A DNA stretch of 64,000 nt, from positions 2,046,001-2,110,000 of the forward strand of contig NZ_CP022881.1 of NCBI RefSeq assembly GCF_003491325.1, in the 5' to 3' direction. The notes under the pieces were generated by a model. That model searched no databases. It was not told where the DNA came from and saw nothing but the letters and a program-made list of their open reading frames with translations. The number at the start of each line of letters is the position of its first letter. Position 1 is the stretch's first letter. The translations under genes were made by a program, and so were the position numbers. This document shows positions 36,304 through 45,160 of the stretch, one piece after another. The stretch comes from Staphylococcus sp. M0911 (GTDB lineage: Bacteria; Bacillota; Bacilli; Staphylococcales; Staphylococcaceae).

Positions 36304-36337
36304 GAAAAGTTTACCTCCTTCGTTTCGCATATTTTGA

Positions 36338-36365
36338 ATTATAACGTACTATTATTTAATTTCAA
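36338..36365 (-). promoter_or_regulatory. SigA promoter of the YkvI-like gene
   Basis: On the minus strand TTGAAA (36360-36365), 16-bp spacer, TATAAT (36338-36343). Confidence 0.6.
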
Positions 36366-36383
36366 CCCATTTCAAAGTATGTC

Positions 36384-36412
36384 AAAAAAGCCTAAATCCA
36401 CGATTTAGACTT
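36384..36412 (-). terminator. Second terminator-like hairpin upstream of the YkvI-like gene
   Basis: An 11-bp stem with one mismatch (36388-36398 with 36402-36412) and a T6 run on the minus strand. It lies upstream of the ykvI-like promoter, so it is a back-up stop for the preceding gene rather than an attenuator. Confidence 0.6.
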
Positions 36413-36535
36413 ATATATCAACTGTTTTCACTAATCTACAAAATATAAAATTCATACTTTTCTAACAATTCTATAATAATTTATTTATTAAAAACACATT
36501 TATTTTAATACAATATCATTTATAAATTCACAATA

Positions 36536-36577
36536 AAAAAGTCATTGAAACGGTATGACTCATCTCAATGACTTTTA
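36536..36577 (-). terminator. Terminator of the 166-aa gene
   Basis: A perfect 12-bp stem AAAAGTCATTGA/TCAATGACTTTT (36537-36548 with 36565-36576). Confidence 0.85.
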
Positions 36578-36600
36578 TTCATAAAATTAATATTCACATT

Positions 36601-37101
36601 TTAACGTGCGTTACGATGTTGATTTAGTTCATTAATATCAACAACTACATTATCCATACGTTTCGCTGTATCTTTCAATACATTACGAGCCACATTGTTG
36701 GTAGGATCTAATTTAAGAATACGTTTTGCAATATCGAAGGCCTTCTTATCAGAGATAACAGGCTCTGGAATTGCATGTAGTAATAACATTTGTAATAAGC
36801 TTTTAACTTCATTTCCGTCAGTAAGTTTTATGGATGAATCTGCATGGTAATACGCAGAATGTAAAGCACCTTCATAGTCACTGAGTGGATAAACAAGCAA
36901 TAAGAATGCTAAGTCATGCATTTCTGCTGTTTCTTCCACTTTCATCATGTCTAAAATACAAGTATAAAACATCATACTTTCTACTTCATGAGCACTTGAA
37001 ATATATGCTTCTTCAAATTCCATAAAATCTGTTTCGGACATCAATTGTCTTACTAAATCAAACTCGCCATTCAATACATGTTTCTTTATAAGATGTTGCA
37101 T
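36601..37101 (-). CDS. Conserved helical protein of unknown function (TPR-like)
   Basis: A 166-residue soluble, Met- and Glu-rich, all-helical protein; repeated helix pairs (AMHDLAFLLLVYPLSDYEGAL-like and AFDIAKRILKLDPTNNVARNVL-like segments) suggest a TPR-type scaffold. No enzyme motif is visible. It is conserved at this place next to dha in staphylococci as far as I recall. GGAGGAC precedes the ATG; monocistronic with two terminators downstream. Confidence 0.75.
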   Translation of the reverse strand: MQHLIKKHVLNGEFDLVRQLMSETDFMEFEEAYISSAHEVESMMFYTCILDMMKVEETAEMHDLAFLLLVYPLSDYEGALHSAYYHADSSIKLTDGNEVKSLLQMLLLHAIPEPVISDKKAFDIAKRILKLDPTNNVARNVLKDTAKRMDNVVVDINELNQHRNAR

Positions 37102-37213
37102 GGCAATGTCCTCCTATTAGCCAGATTTTATCGTACATTTAATATTAATCATATCACAGATATCCTTAACTTTCATTTCAAAAAATCAATTTAAGCTTAA
37201 TATATCATTTATT

Positions 37214-37576
37214 TTAAAAAATTGTTTGATTTACTTCGTCTATAGCATCCGCCAAATTTCCACCTATTGATAATTTAACTGCAGCTGTAAAACTACCTTC
37301 TACAATAGGTGCATCGACTTTAACAATTTTATAATTCCCATCATACATATCAATAGCCATATCAATATTCATTTCCGATGAGCCTATGTCATAAAAGCAC
37401 AAGGCATCATCTTCTAAACCATTGATTAGCTGTTGAACTGTCTCAAACGACGTCCCAATACCACCATTCATACCACCGTTAGCAATGACTTTTACATCTG
37501 GTGCCATTTGTTGCAACAATGCTTTTGTACCATTCGCTATTTGTTCACTATGACTAATAATTACAAGCGTTGCCAT
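37214..37576 (-). CDS. dhaM: Dihydroxyacetone kinase phosphotransfer subunit DhaM
   Basis: A 120-residue EIIA-mannose-type domain. The phosphoryl-carrying His is His9 in VIISHSEQIANG. It transfers phosphate from HPr to the ADP permanently bound in DhaL. Unlike E. coli DhaM there are no fused HPr or EI domains, the normal form for Firmicutes. Its ATG overlaps the dhaL stop by one base. Confidence 0.92.
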   Translation of the reverse strand: MATLVIISHSEQIANGTKALLQQMAPDVKVIANGGMNGGIGTSFETVQQLINGLEDDALCFYDIGSSEMNIDMAIDMYDGNYKIVKVDAPIVEGSFTAAVKLSIGGNLADAIDEVNQTIF

Positions 37577-38154
37577 TATGCTTCATCTCCTATTATTGCA
37601 CGTAATATATAAACCATACTTTGTGCACCTGGGTCCATATAACCTTTTGACGCTTCTTTAAAGTATGATGCACGTCCTTTCGTAGCTACCATATCCACAG
37701 TTGCTTCTGCAAAGCTTTGTAGACGATTCAAATCAACTTGTTCACCTTTTTTGACCGCTTCATTTGCACGTGCAACAACATCATACATGGTCTTTTCATT
37801 AAGTTCTACCTTACCACGTTTGGCAATTGCCTCTGTAAATGTTTCTAGAAGTTCTACTAAATTATTATGGTCAATGTCATCTTTAACAACTTCAGCCATT
37901 TTCACAAAGCTAAAACCATATAACGGACCTGAAGCACCGCCAATATTTGACATCAGACACATACCTGTCGATTTAAATACACTTTGCATTGAACTGTCAT
38001 CTAATTTATCTTTTAAACTTTCAAAACCTCTTAACATATTAACACCATGATCGCCATCGCCAATAGCTCTATCAAGTTCAGTTAATGCATCTTCTTGCTC
38101 TTTAAATGTTGTTTCTAAATCCAATAACTGTTGTTTCATCTTTTGGATATCCAT
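37576..38154 (-). CDS. dhaL: Dihydroxyacetone kinase ADP-binding subunit DhaL
   Basis: A 192-residue Dak2-fold protein. The Mg-ADP-binding motif DRAIGDGDHGVNMLRG (about 28-43) carries the three conserved Asp residues, and NIGGASGPLYG (about 71-81) lines the nucleotide site. It receives phosphate from DhaM and passes it to dihydroxyacetone bound to DhaK. It follows dhaK after 31 bp and is coupled to dhaM. Confidence 0.93.
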   Translation of the reverse strand: MDIQKMKQQLLDLETTFKEQEDALTELDRAIGDGDHGVNMLRGFESLKDKLDDSSMQSVFKSTGMCLMSNIGGASGPLYGFSFVKMAEVVKDDIDHNNLVELLETFTEAIAKRGKVELNEKTMYDVVARANEAVKKGEQVDLNRLQSFAEATVDMVATKGRASYFKEASKGYMDPGAQSMVYILRAIIGDEA

Positions 38155-38185
38155 TATGATTCTCCTTATCCTGTATATTTATTCA

Positions 38186-39154
38186 TTAAATATTAAAATA
38201 TCTACTCGTTGTTGGCGCTAGTAATGCTTTTAAAAGTGTTTCTGAATAGGGTACGACTGTAATTGAAAATCCTTGCATGTCTAATGACGTCATGTAATCA
38301 CCTACATACCAATGTTTGACAGTGATATCATGCGCATCAAAATATTGTTTGATATAAGACGTCGCAATTGTAAGCTCAGATAAAGGTGTACCGCCCATAC
38401 CATTTACCATTACAAGTATTTCTTTACTATCAACTTCTTGTAATAATGCGTCACCTAATCGTGTCACTATCTGATCTATAGGTTCCATTTGTTGACGATG
38501 TAATCCTTTTTCACCATGAATACCGATACCAATTTCAATATCATTCTCATCAATATCAAAACCATACTTTCCTGTTGTTGGTACCATAGGTGGTGTTAAT
38601 GCCATACCAATACTTTTAACTGTAGGTAATAGTTCTTCTACTTTTTCTTGAATTTCTGTTAAAGATAGACCTTTATCGGCTAAAAATCCGGCAAACTTAT
38701 GAATGAAAACTGTTCCGGCAACACCACGTCTTTGTTCAACATCAGAAACGGCAATATCATCTTTCACTACTACCATAGCAGCATTAATACCTTCCATTTC
38801 TGCCATTTCTTGTGCCATTTCAAAATTCATGACATCTCCCGCATAATTTTTAACGATGAGAAGCACGCCTTCACCTGTGTCTACAGCTTTTATAGCATCT
38901 AAAATTTTATCTGGTGTTGGAGAGGTGAATACTTCACCACAAACTGCAGCATCTAACATACCCTGAGCAACATAGCCTGCATGAGCTGGTTCATGACCAC
39001 TCCCACCACCTGACACTAAAGTTACACCAGTTGTTTTTTTATCTTTTTTTACAACGACATTGTCATTGATAACTTCTAATTCTGGATGAGCAATTTTTAT
39101 ACCTTCGAGCATATCACTTAAAAATTGTTGTTTATCTTTAATTAATTTTTTCAT
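38186..39154 (-). CDS. dhaK: Dihydroxyacetone kinase substrate-binding subunit DhaK
   Basis: A 322-residue Dak1-family protein. VSGGGSGHEPAHAGYV (about 48-63) forms the substrate site with a conserved His, and the covalent hemiaminal-forming His lies in GIGIHGEKG (about 215-223). With DhaL and DhaM it makes dihydroxyacetone phosphate using phosphoenolpyruvate through the PTS. First gene of dhaKLM; no glycerol dehydrogenase or DhaS/DhaR regulator is next to it. A cre-like site overlaps its promoter. Confidence 0.94.
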   Translation of the reverse strand: MKKLIKDKQQFLSDMLEGIKIAHPELEVINDNVVVKKDKKTTGVTLVSGGGSGHEPAHAGYVAQGMLDAAVCGEVFTSPTPDKILDAIKAVDTGEGVLLIVKNYAGDVMNFEMAQEMAEMEGINAAMVVVKDDIAVSDVEQRRGVAGTVFIHKFAGFLADKGLSLTEIQEKVEELLPTVKSIGMALTPPMVPTTGKYGFDIDENDIEIGIGIHGEKGLHRQQMEPIDQIVTRLGDALLQEVDSKEILVMVNGMGGTPLSELTIATSYIKQYFDAHDITVKHWYVGDYMTSLDMQGFSITVVPYSETLLKALLAPTTSRYFNI

Positions 39155-39182
39155 AGTTAGCCCTCCTTATTTATCCACTTTC

Positions 39183-39215
39183 ATTATAATGCATCGACTT
39201 AAGAAAGCGTTAACA
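39183..39215 (-). promoter_or_regulatory. dhaKLM promoter with overlapping cre (CcpA) site
   Basis: The -10 TATAAT is at 39183-39188. The minus-strand sequence TGTTAACGCTTTCT (39202-39215) matches the cre consensus WTGNAANCGNWNNCW with one mismatch and covers the -35 region, a position suited to CcpA repression. Confidence 0.6.
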
Positions 39216-39230
39216 ATTATATATAAAAAT

Positions 39231-39260
39231 AAAGTGACATGTATCGTACATGCCACTTTA
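39231..39260 (-). terminator. Terminator of fhuCBG
   Basis: A 13-bp stem with one mismatch (39231-39243 with 39247-39259) followed on the minus strand by TTTATTTTT. Confidence 0.8.
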
Positions 39261-39270
39261 TTTACATATT

Positions 39271-40287
39271 TTATACATTTTTGGTTTTGTACATGAGATA
39301 TAGGAAGTAAGGTGCACCAATAATTGCAACGATGATACCTGCTGGTACGCCTGTAGGTTCTAATATAACCTTGCCTAATGTATCTGATAACACTAATAAA
39401 AAGGCACCAACAAGCACTGCTATTGGTAAAAACAACTGATGGCGTGGTCCTACAATACGTTTAGCAATATGTGGCCCCATCAATCCTATAAAGGAAATAG
39501 ACCCTGCTACTGCAACTGCTACTGACGATAGTACTACTGCTACAAAGAATAATACCATGCGTTCTTTACCGACCTTAACACCTAAACCTTTAGCTACATG
39601 CTCATGCGTATTGATAATATTCAATTCATTAGATTTATAAAATAGATATGGCAGTATGATGATGATCCATAGTAAAAATGCCATCACAAATATCCATTCA
39701 TCTCCCCAGATATTGCCTGCAAACCATGTTGCTATAAATTCTGATTGATCTTTGTCGAATTTAGACATGAGTGTTATTGAACCACCATATAAAGCTGTCT
39801 GCATACCTACACCTATTAAAACCATACTGGAAGGTGTAACGCCATGTCTTTGATTGACACTAAACATAAAAATAATTAAAGCTGTCGCTACACCGCCTAT
39901 GACGCTAATAATAGGTAAAACATAAACAAAATTATCTGGTTTAATCTGACCAATTGTGATGAATAATGCGATTGCAAAACCACCACCAGCATTAATACCT
40001 AGAATGCCTGGCTCAGCAATTGGATTTTTAGTAACACTTTGTACAATTGCGCCACTCATACTTAATGCCGCCCCAGCAAGAATAGTGATGAGCATACGTG
40101 GTAATCTAAAATCGACTAGAATTAATGTGTCTGTATAATCACCTTGCCCGGTCAATATTTGGAAAAATCGACTTACAGGGATATTGTACTCACCAGAAGC
40201 GATACTCCATGTACACGCTAAGAAAACAAGTACAGTAAATATCACGAATGTAATGATTTGTTTACGTCGTAATTGGCTATCTATCAT
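39271..40287 (-). CDS. fhuG: Ferric hydroxamate siderophore permease FhuG
   Basis: A 338-residue FecCD-family permease with about nine to ten helices. Typical motifs are FRLPRMLITILAGAALSMSG (about 57-76), the coupling loop region SISFIGLMGPHIAKR (about 265-279) and a closing GVPAGIIVAIIGAPYFLYLM. It forms a heterodimer with FhuB, powered by FhuC, to import ferrichrome-type siderophores. Its start overlaps the fhuB stop by 4 bp. Confidence 0.93.
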   Translation of the reverse strand: MIDSQLRRKQIITFVIFTVLVFLACTWSIASGEYNIPVSRFFQILTGQGDYTDTLILVDFRLPRMLITILAGAALSMSGAIVQSVTKNPIAEPGILGINAGGGFAIALFITIGQIKPDNFVYVLPIISVIGGVATALIIFMFSVNQRHGVTPSSMVLIGVGMQTALYGGSITLMSKFDKDQSEFIATWFAGNIWGDEWIFVMAFLLWIIIILPYLFYKSNELNIINTHEHVAKGLGVKVGKERMVLFFVAVVLSSVAVAVAGSISFIGLMGPHIAKRIVGPRHQLFLPIAVLVGAFLLVLSDTLGKVILEPTGVPAGIIVAIIGAPYFLYLMYKTKNV

Positions 40288-41288
40288 ATTGAGCGTCCTC
40301 CTTTTTTAACTAAGTATAAAAAGTAAGGAACGCCAATAAATGAAATAATCGCACCCACTGGCGCATCTCCTAAATATCTAGCAAGCATATCAGCTACTAA
40401 CATCAATATGCCACCTAAAATGGCAGTTAAAGGTAATACTTTAGAATAATCAGTTCCTATTATAAATCGAACAATATGTGGGACGATTAATCCAACAAAT
40501 GCAATTTGCCCTACCATCGATACTGCTACGCCAGCTAGAACCATTGCTAAAATTAATATGACAACACGAATCATAGTCACATTTTGTCCTAGACCTTTGG
40601 CTAAAGATTCCCCTAAATTCAATATAGTTAATTGTCTACTCATTGTGAGAATAATTACCAATGCCACTATAATGATGGGACCTGTCCAAATAATTTGAGA
40701 CCATGTTGTTCCTGAAACCCCACCAGCACTCCAAAACGTTAAAGATTGATTTAATCTAAAGATAAGCGCAACACCTTGGCTTAATGCCGTTAACATAGCA
40801 CTAACGGCTGCTCCGGCTAAAATAATACGCATAGGATTGAAACCATCTTTTCTTGAACGGCCAATCATTAACACAATCGAACCACCTAACAATGCACCGA
40901 GAAACCCGGCAATCATTAGTAATGTAAACGGTGCTTCTGGATAAAAAGCATACGTTATGGCTAAGCCAAATGACGCACCTGAATTGAGACCAATTAAACT
41001 CGGATCCGCCAAACTATTTTTAGTCACACCTTGAATAACCGCACCGGCAACCGATAATGCCATGCCTACTAAAATGGCACCTAAATCTCTTGGAATTCTG
41101 ATCTCACTAATCACATTATGTTGTTGATTTTTAGGATTATAATTGAAAATTGCATCCATAATGGTGGGTATATCTATTTTCGCATCTCCAAATAAAATAG
41201 ATAAAAATAGTGCTATTGCTAGCACTATCATTCCACCTATCAAATAAGATACAAATCTCATATAACCACTTTGCCTTGGTTTTGACAT
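40284..41288 (-). CDS. fhuB: Ferric hydroxamate siderophore permease FhuB
   Basis: A 334-residue FecCD-family permease paralogous to FhuG: IRIPRDLGAILVGMALSVAG (about 65-84), the QIAFVGLIVPHIVRF coupling segment (about 266-280) and GAIISFIGVPYFLYLVKKG at the C-terminus. Together with FhuG it makes the membrane channel. No fhuD lipoprotein gene is in the operon; in staphylococci fhuD genes lie elsewhere. It lies 42 bp downstream of fhuC. Confidence 0.93.
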   Translation of the reverse strand: MSKPRQSGYMRFVSYLIGGMIVLAIALFLSILFGDAKIDIPTIMDAIFNYNPKNQQHNVISEIRIPRDLGAILVGMALSVAGAVIQGVTKNSLADPSLIGLNSGASFGLAITYAFYPEAPFTLLMIAGFLGALLGGSIVLMIGRSRKDGFNPMRIILAGAAVSAMLTALSQGVALIFRLNQSLTFWSAGGVSGTTWSQIIWTGPIIIVALVIILTMSRQLTILNLGESLAKGLGQNVTMIRVVILILAMVLAGVAVSMVGQIAFVGLIVPHIVRFIIGTDYSKVLPLTAILGGILMLVADMLARYLGDAPVGAIISFIGVPYFLYLVKKGGRSI

Positions 41289-41330
41289 GATATCTTTACC
41301 TTTTCTATATATTTTAAATCATCTCACAGT

Positions 41331-42131
41331 TTATGAAGAATATGCCTTTTGACATAAATCATATGTCACTAATAAAGGTTTACCAGTTCTAGGATCTTCA
41401 CTTAATACAACATCTATATTAAATACACGTTCTAAAATATCTTGTGTCAACACTTCATTTGTTTCACCATTTGCTACAATGTCACCGTCTTTCATAGCAA
41501 TAAGATGATCTGAGAATCGAATGGCTTGATTGATATCATGTAATACCATAATAATCGTACAACCTTGTTCTTGATTTAATTTTTGAACTAATTCTAAAAT
41601 TTCTAATTGATGACATATATCTAAATATGTTATTGGTTCATCTAAAAAGATAATATCTGTACGTTGAGCCAATGCCATAGCAATCCAGACACGTTGTCTT
41701 TGACCACCACTTAAATCGTTGATTGAACGGTGTCTAAATTCAGATGTACCTGTCACTTCTAGCGCCCAATTGATTTCTTTTTTATCTTCATCAGATAAAC
41801 GCCCAAATCCTTTTTGATGAGGAAATCGGCCATAAGATACTAATTCACCAACAGTTAAACCATCAGCCACTTCAGGAGATTGTGGTAAAATCGCAATTTT
41901 CTTAGCAATTTCTTTCGTAGATTGCGTGTGGATACTCTCTCCGTCTAAATTAATCGTGCCATCTTTTACAGATAATAAACGAGACAATGCTTTAAGTAAG
42001 GTAGACTTGCCACAACCATTAGGTCCAATGATTGAAGTTACTTTACCATCTGGAATTTCCACATCTAAATGATTAATAATCGTCGTATCTCCATAACCTA
42101 TTGTTACTTGTTCACCGTTTAAACGACTCAT
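41331..42131 (-). CDS. fhuC: Iron-siderophore ABC ATPase FhuC
   Basis: A 266-residue ATPase with Walker A GPNGCGKST (about 37-45), signature LSGGQ (about 143-147), Walker B IIFLDEPITYLD and switch His VLHD. In S. aureus FhuC also energises other siderophore permeases such as Hts and Sir systems. First gene of fhuCBG, preceded at 87 bp by a perfect Fur box. Confidence 0.95.
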   Translation of the reverse strand: MSRLNGEQVTIGYGDTTIINHLDVEIPDGKVTSIIGPNGCGKSTLLKALSRLLSVKDGTINLDGESIHTQSTKEIAKKIAILPQSPEVADGLTVGELVSYGRFPHQKGFGRLSDEDKKEINWALEVTGTSEFRHRSINDLSGGQRQRVWIAMALAQRTDIIFLDEPITYLDICHQLEILELVQKLNQEQGCTIIMVLHDINQAIRFSDHLIAMKDGDIVANGETNEVLTQDILERVFNIDVVLSEDPRTGKPLLVTYDLCQKAYSS

Positions 42132-42217
42132 AATTCCCCTACTTTCTAAATTACTATATCTATATCGAAAACATAACTGTAATTAAATATATTAATTATT
42201 AAATTCATGATTGTAAT

Positions 42218-42232
42218 TGATAATCATTATCA
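42218..42232. promoter_or_regulatory. Fur box of the fhuCBG operon
   Basis: TGATAATCATTATCA is a perfect match to the 7-1-7 Fur consensus TGATAATNATTATCA, located 87 bp before fhuC. It predicts repression by Fur in iron-replete cells. Confidence 0.92.
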
Positions 42233-42304
42233 CAGGAGCCATTATAACATTTTTCACTTATATTGACTAATAAATTTCATTAATTTCCTCTTTTTTATCG
42301 CATT

Positions 42305-42350
42305 AAAAAGCCGTTCTAAGCTAACAAATTTGCTACTTAAAACAGCTTTG
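42305..42350 (-). terminator. Terminator of the YitT-family gene
   Basis: A long hairpin with a few mismatches (AAAGC...TAAGC against GCTAC...GCTTT) followed by five T residues on the minus strand. Confidence 0.7.
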
Positions 42351-42362
42351 GAATAATATCTT

Positions 42363-43196
42363 TTATTCATCTATAAGGAAACCATTTCCGTATACATCTC
42401 TCACATCATGAATGACTAGAAATGCTTGATTATCAATACTTCTAATTATCTTTTTAGCACGTGACACTTGTGTTTTTGTAATCACGACATAAAGGACGTC
42501 TTTTTCTTCTCTAGTATAATAGCCGTGACCATTCAATATAGTTAATCCACGACCTACTTGTTCATCTATGGCTTTAGCCACTTCATCTGGTTTACTTGAA
42601 ATAATTGTCATCGCTTTCTTCGTATTTAAACCTTCGATTACAAATTCCATCACTTTCGTACCAATATACAATGAAATGACGGTAACTAATGCACGATCGA
42701 GTGAAATCACAGTTAAAGATATGACTACAACAATTAAATCGAAGAAGAGTAATGCATAAGGCGTACTCACGTCTAAATACTTATGTGCAATTCTAGCTAA
42801 TATAGTAGTTCCAGCAGTAGTCCCACCTGCTAAGACAATAACACCAATACCTAATCCGACACTTGTTCCGCCAAACACTGCATTGACAATTACATTGCCT
42901 GTTTCAACATGCCAAGATTCTGTTAAACTTAAAAATACTGAAATAAGTACAGTTGCTACAATGGTTAAATACATACTACGTTTGCTTAAAAATTTATATC
43001 CTACTGCAATTAAAACAGCATTGACTACAAAGTTAGTAATAGCTGGCGATAAGTGAAAAGCGTAGTACAATACTATGGCTAAACCTGTGACCCCACCTTC
43101 ACCTAAATTACCTGAAATAATGAATGCATTAACACCAGCTGAAAAAATAAACGATCCAACAATGACTAATATTAAATCTCTTATTAATCTATTCAA
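42363..43196 (-). CDS. YitT-family membrane protein (DUF161/DUF2179)
   Basis: A 277-residue protein with five helices (residues about 7-190; GNLGEGGVTGLAIVLYY and GGTTAGTTILARI are the paired family motifs) and a C-terminal soluble DUF2179 domain (about 195-277; GRGLTILNGHGYYTREEKDVLYVV). The family is thought to transport small ions or metabolites, but no substrate is firm. Monocistronic, with an Fe-regulated neighbour on one side and the RsaD-like locus on the other. Confidence 0.88.
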   Translation of the reverse strand: MNRLIRDLILVIVGSFIFSAGVNAFIISGNLGEGGVTGLAIVLYYAFHLSPAITNFVVNAVLIAVGYKFLSKRSMYLTIVATVLISVFLSLTESWHVETGNVIVNAVFGGTSVGLGIGVIVLAGGTTAGTTILARIAHKYLDVSTPYALLFFDLIVVVISLTVISLDRALVTVISLYIGTKVMEFVIEGLNTKKAMTIISSKPDEVAKAIDEQVGRGLTILNGHGYYTREEKDVLYVVITKTQVSRAKKIIRSIDNQAFLVIHDVRDVYGNGFLIDE

Positions 43197-43387
43197 GCAA
43201 CCACATCCCTTTATTTATTTTTTATATGATTAACAAAATGGTAGCACACGCATGTAGCCCCTACAACACTGCTTGTGTAAATAATTCATATTTTTGAAAT
43301 AATTTCATTTCCACTCATACAACTTATCAATGAATCATCTCTAACGAAATAATACGGTTTAACATAAAAAAGGATAAAATATTTTTA

Positions 43388-43434
43388 AATTTTCAGAATT
43401 TTTAATTTACTTATAGCTTTCGCTTTGCTATAAT
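43388..43434 (+). promoter_or_regulatory. Promoter of the RsaD-like RNA with CodY-like box
   Basis: TTTACT (43406-43411), 17-bp spacer and TATAAT (43429-43434) form a SigA promoter. Immediately upstream, AATTTTCAGAATTTT (43388-43402) matches the CodY consensus at 13 of 15 positions. RsaD in S. aureus is reported to be CodY-repressed. Confidence 0.7.
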
Positions 43435-43440
43435 AATGTT

Positions 43441-43613
43441 AACTTCTTAACAAAAGAAGTTATCTCCTTTGTGTTGTTTATAGTAACAAAACAAATTTTG
43501 CTCGAAGTACTGTAACTGTACCTAGTCCTTACCGTTACAAGTACATTAATATTCATTTCCCATAAAAGCCAAGTATAACAAGTGTCTCCTCACTTACTAT
43601 ACTTGGTTTTTAT
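43441..43613 (+). ncRNA. rsaD: RsaD-like small regulatory RNA
   Basis: No ORF lies in this roughly 173-nt segment between yitT and nupC (S. aureus SA0601/SA0600, the place of RsaD as I recall). It has its own promoter and three stems: AACTTCTT/AAGAAGTT (43441-43448 with 43454-43461), GTACTGTAAC/GTTAC-a-AGTAC (43507-43516 with 43534-43544), and a terminator hairpin. A single-stranded TTTCCC element (near 43557) recalls the UCCC seed of staphylococcal sRNAs. RsaD is described as repressing alsS and overflow metabolism. Identification rests on synteny, size and structure, not on alignment. Confidence 0.75.
43566..43613 (+). terminator. Terminator of the RsaD-like RNA
   Basis: A long stem (AAGCCAAGTATA...TATACTTGG) with an inner AAGTG/CACTT extension is followed by TTTTTATT. 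Confidence 0.85.
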
Positions 43614-43633
43614 TATGTGTCATTTTTTTCATT

Positions 43634-43686
43634 AAAAAACACCTCCCATCGCTAGAAAAAGTTCTAGCAATAGAAGGTATAACCTT
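43634..43686 (-). terminator. Terminator of nupC
   Basis: A long hairpin with core GCTAGAA/TTCTAGC and outer ACCT/AGGT pairing, followed by six T residues on the minus strand. Confidence 0.8.
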
Positions 43687-43696
43687 AATTTTTAAT

Positions 43697-44926
43697 TTAC
43701 CATGCGAATAATCCTACAAATGCAGCTGTTAATAATGAAACTAAAATCCCTGCTAACAGCATCATTGGCACGTATTTAGAAACAAAGTCTGCTGTTTTCT
43801 TATCTACGATACCTTTTAATGTACCGATAATCATACCAATAGTTGAGAAGTTAGCAAATGACACTAAGAATGTTGAAATCACTGCTTTATGGTGAGGTGA
43901 AAGTGTATTAATAGACTTAGATACTTCACCCATTACGACAAATTCGTTAGTAACGATTTTTTTCGCCATTTGTTGTGCAACTAACCAAGCTTCATCCCAA
44001 GGAAGACCAAGTAATAATGCAAATGGATACATAAATACGCCTAAAATTTGGTCTAATCCAAAGCTACCTTTAAGACCCATCAAGTGACCAATGCCACCTG
44101 TAATCAAGTTAATCAAACGATCCGCTAAATCTGCTAACGCTACGAAACTAATCACAAATGCTATGATAATGAGTACTAATTTACCTGCAGCTAATACAGA
44201 ATCACCTAAGAATGAGAAGAATGGCTGACGCTCTATATCTTGATCCTTAATACTATAAATAATATCTTCTTTATCTTCTACTCTTACTGGATTCAAAATT
44301 GACGCGACAATAATAGCATTCACGATATTTAAAGGAATAGCAGTCAACACTAATTCCCCTGGAATCATTTGAACATAAGCACCTACAATAGCACCTGACA
44401 CAGAACTCATAGACATCATTGCTACAGTTAACACTCGCATTTCATTCATGCGCTTCAATTGTTCGTTAGAAACAGCGAGTGCTTCTGTGTTACCTAAGAA
44501 CATCATTTCAATGCCAAAGAACGACTCGAATTTAGGTTGGCGCGTAATTTTTGCTAAAACCCAACCAATTGCACCAATTAATTTCGGTAGAATATTAAAG
44601 TACATTAAAATATCAAATAACGGTACTACTAATAGAATTGGAAATAGTGCGCTCACAGCCATATCCATCTGCTTATTCGAAACAAAACTATTAAACGCAA
44701 ATCCTGTACCTGCATTTGCTGATTCAATTACCCAGGAAATACCATTTGCAGCTGCTTTAATTCCTGATTTTCCCCATGGGAAGTAAATGAAGAACCATGC
44801 TAAAAATAAGTTTAAAACGACTAAAATAATAATTGATTTCCATTGTATATCTTTGCGTGCTCTCGAGAATAACACTGCAATACCTAGGAAAACAATTAAC
44901 CCAATGATATTAATCAATAAAAACAT
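43697..44926 (-). CDS. nupC: Concentrative nucleoside transporter NupC (CNT family)
   Basis: A 409-residue transporter. Family motifs include the re-entrant FLGNTEALAVSNEQ (about 148-161) that binds nucleoside, SMSSVSGAIVGAYVQM (about 176-191) and VVMGEVSKSI / STFLVSFANFSTIGMIIG near the C-terminus. It imports nucleosides with H+ or Na+. Many staphylococcal genomes carry several paralogues, so pyrimidine versus purine preference is not decided. The 230-bp upstream region shows no purine riboswitch. Confidence 0.93.
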   Translation of the reverse strand: MFLLINIIGLIVFLGIAVLFSRARKDIQWKSIIILVVLNLFLAWFFIYFPWGKSGIKAAANGISWVIESANAGTGFAFNSFVSNKQMDMAVSALFPILLVVPLFDILMYFNILPKLIGAIGWVLAKITRQPKFESFFGIEMMFLGNTEALAVSNEQLKRMNEMRVLTVAMMSMSSVSGAIVGAYVQMIPGELVLTAIPLNIVNAIIVASILNPVRVEDKEDIIYSIKDQDIERQPFFSFLGDSVLAAGKLVLIIIAFVISFVALADLADRLINLITGGIGHLMGLKGSFGLDQILGVFMYPFALLLGLPWDEAWLVAQQMAKKIVTNEFVVMGEVSKSINTLSPHHKAVISTFLVSFANFSTIGMIIGTLKGIVDKKTADFVSKYVPMMLLAGILVSLLTAAFVGLFAW

Positions 44927-45112
44927 TTGGCACCCACCTATTTATTTAATTTTCCAACAACGTGTTGTACAAAAGGAACATATGTATAGATATATGACTC
45001 TATATCATGGATAAAATCCACCCCCAAAACCAGAGCCCATCTAATTGGCTTAATTATACCATTTGTAAAAATGACTTAAAATAACGTTTTTCATTAAATC
45101 TTTAATTTATAC

Positions 45113-45151
45113 AAAAAAAGCACACACACTCTTTAAAGCGTATGTGCTTAT
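45113..45151 (-). terminator. Terminator of abcA
   Basis: An imperfect hairpin (AAGCACA...TGTGCTT) with a T7 run on the minus strand. Confidence 0.75.
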
Positions 45152-45160
45152 CATTAAATT

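Noticed and set aside
36384..36412. Attenuator or riboswitch expression platform for the YkvI-like gene
   Set aside because: A good promoter lies downstream of this hairpin, so it should not be in the ykvI-like transcript.
44927..45112. Purine riboswitch upstream of nupC
   Set aside because: No conserved purine-aptamer core was found; only short AT-rich hairpins are present.
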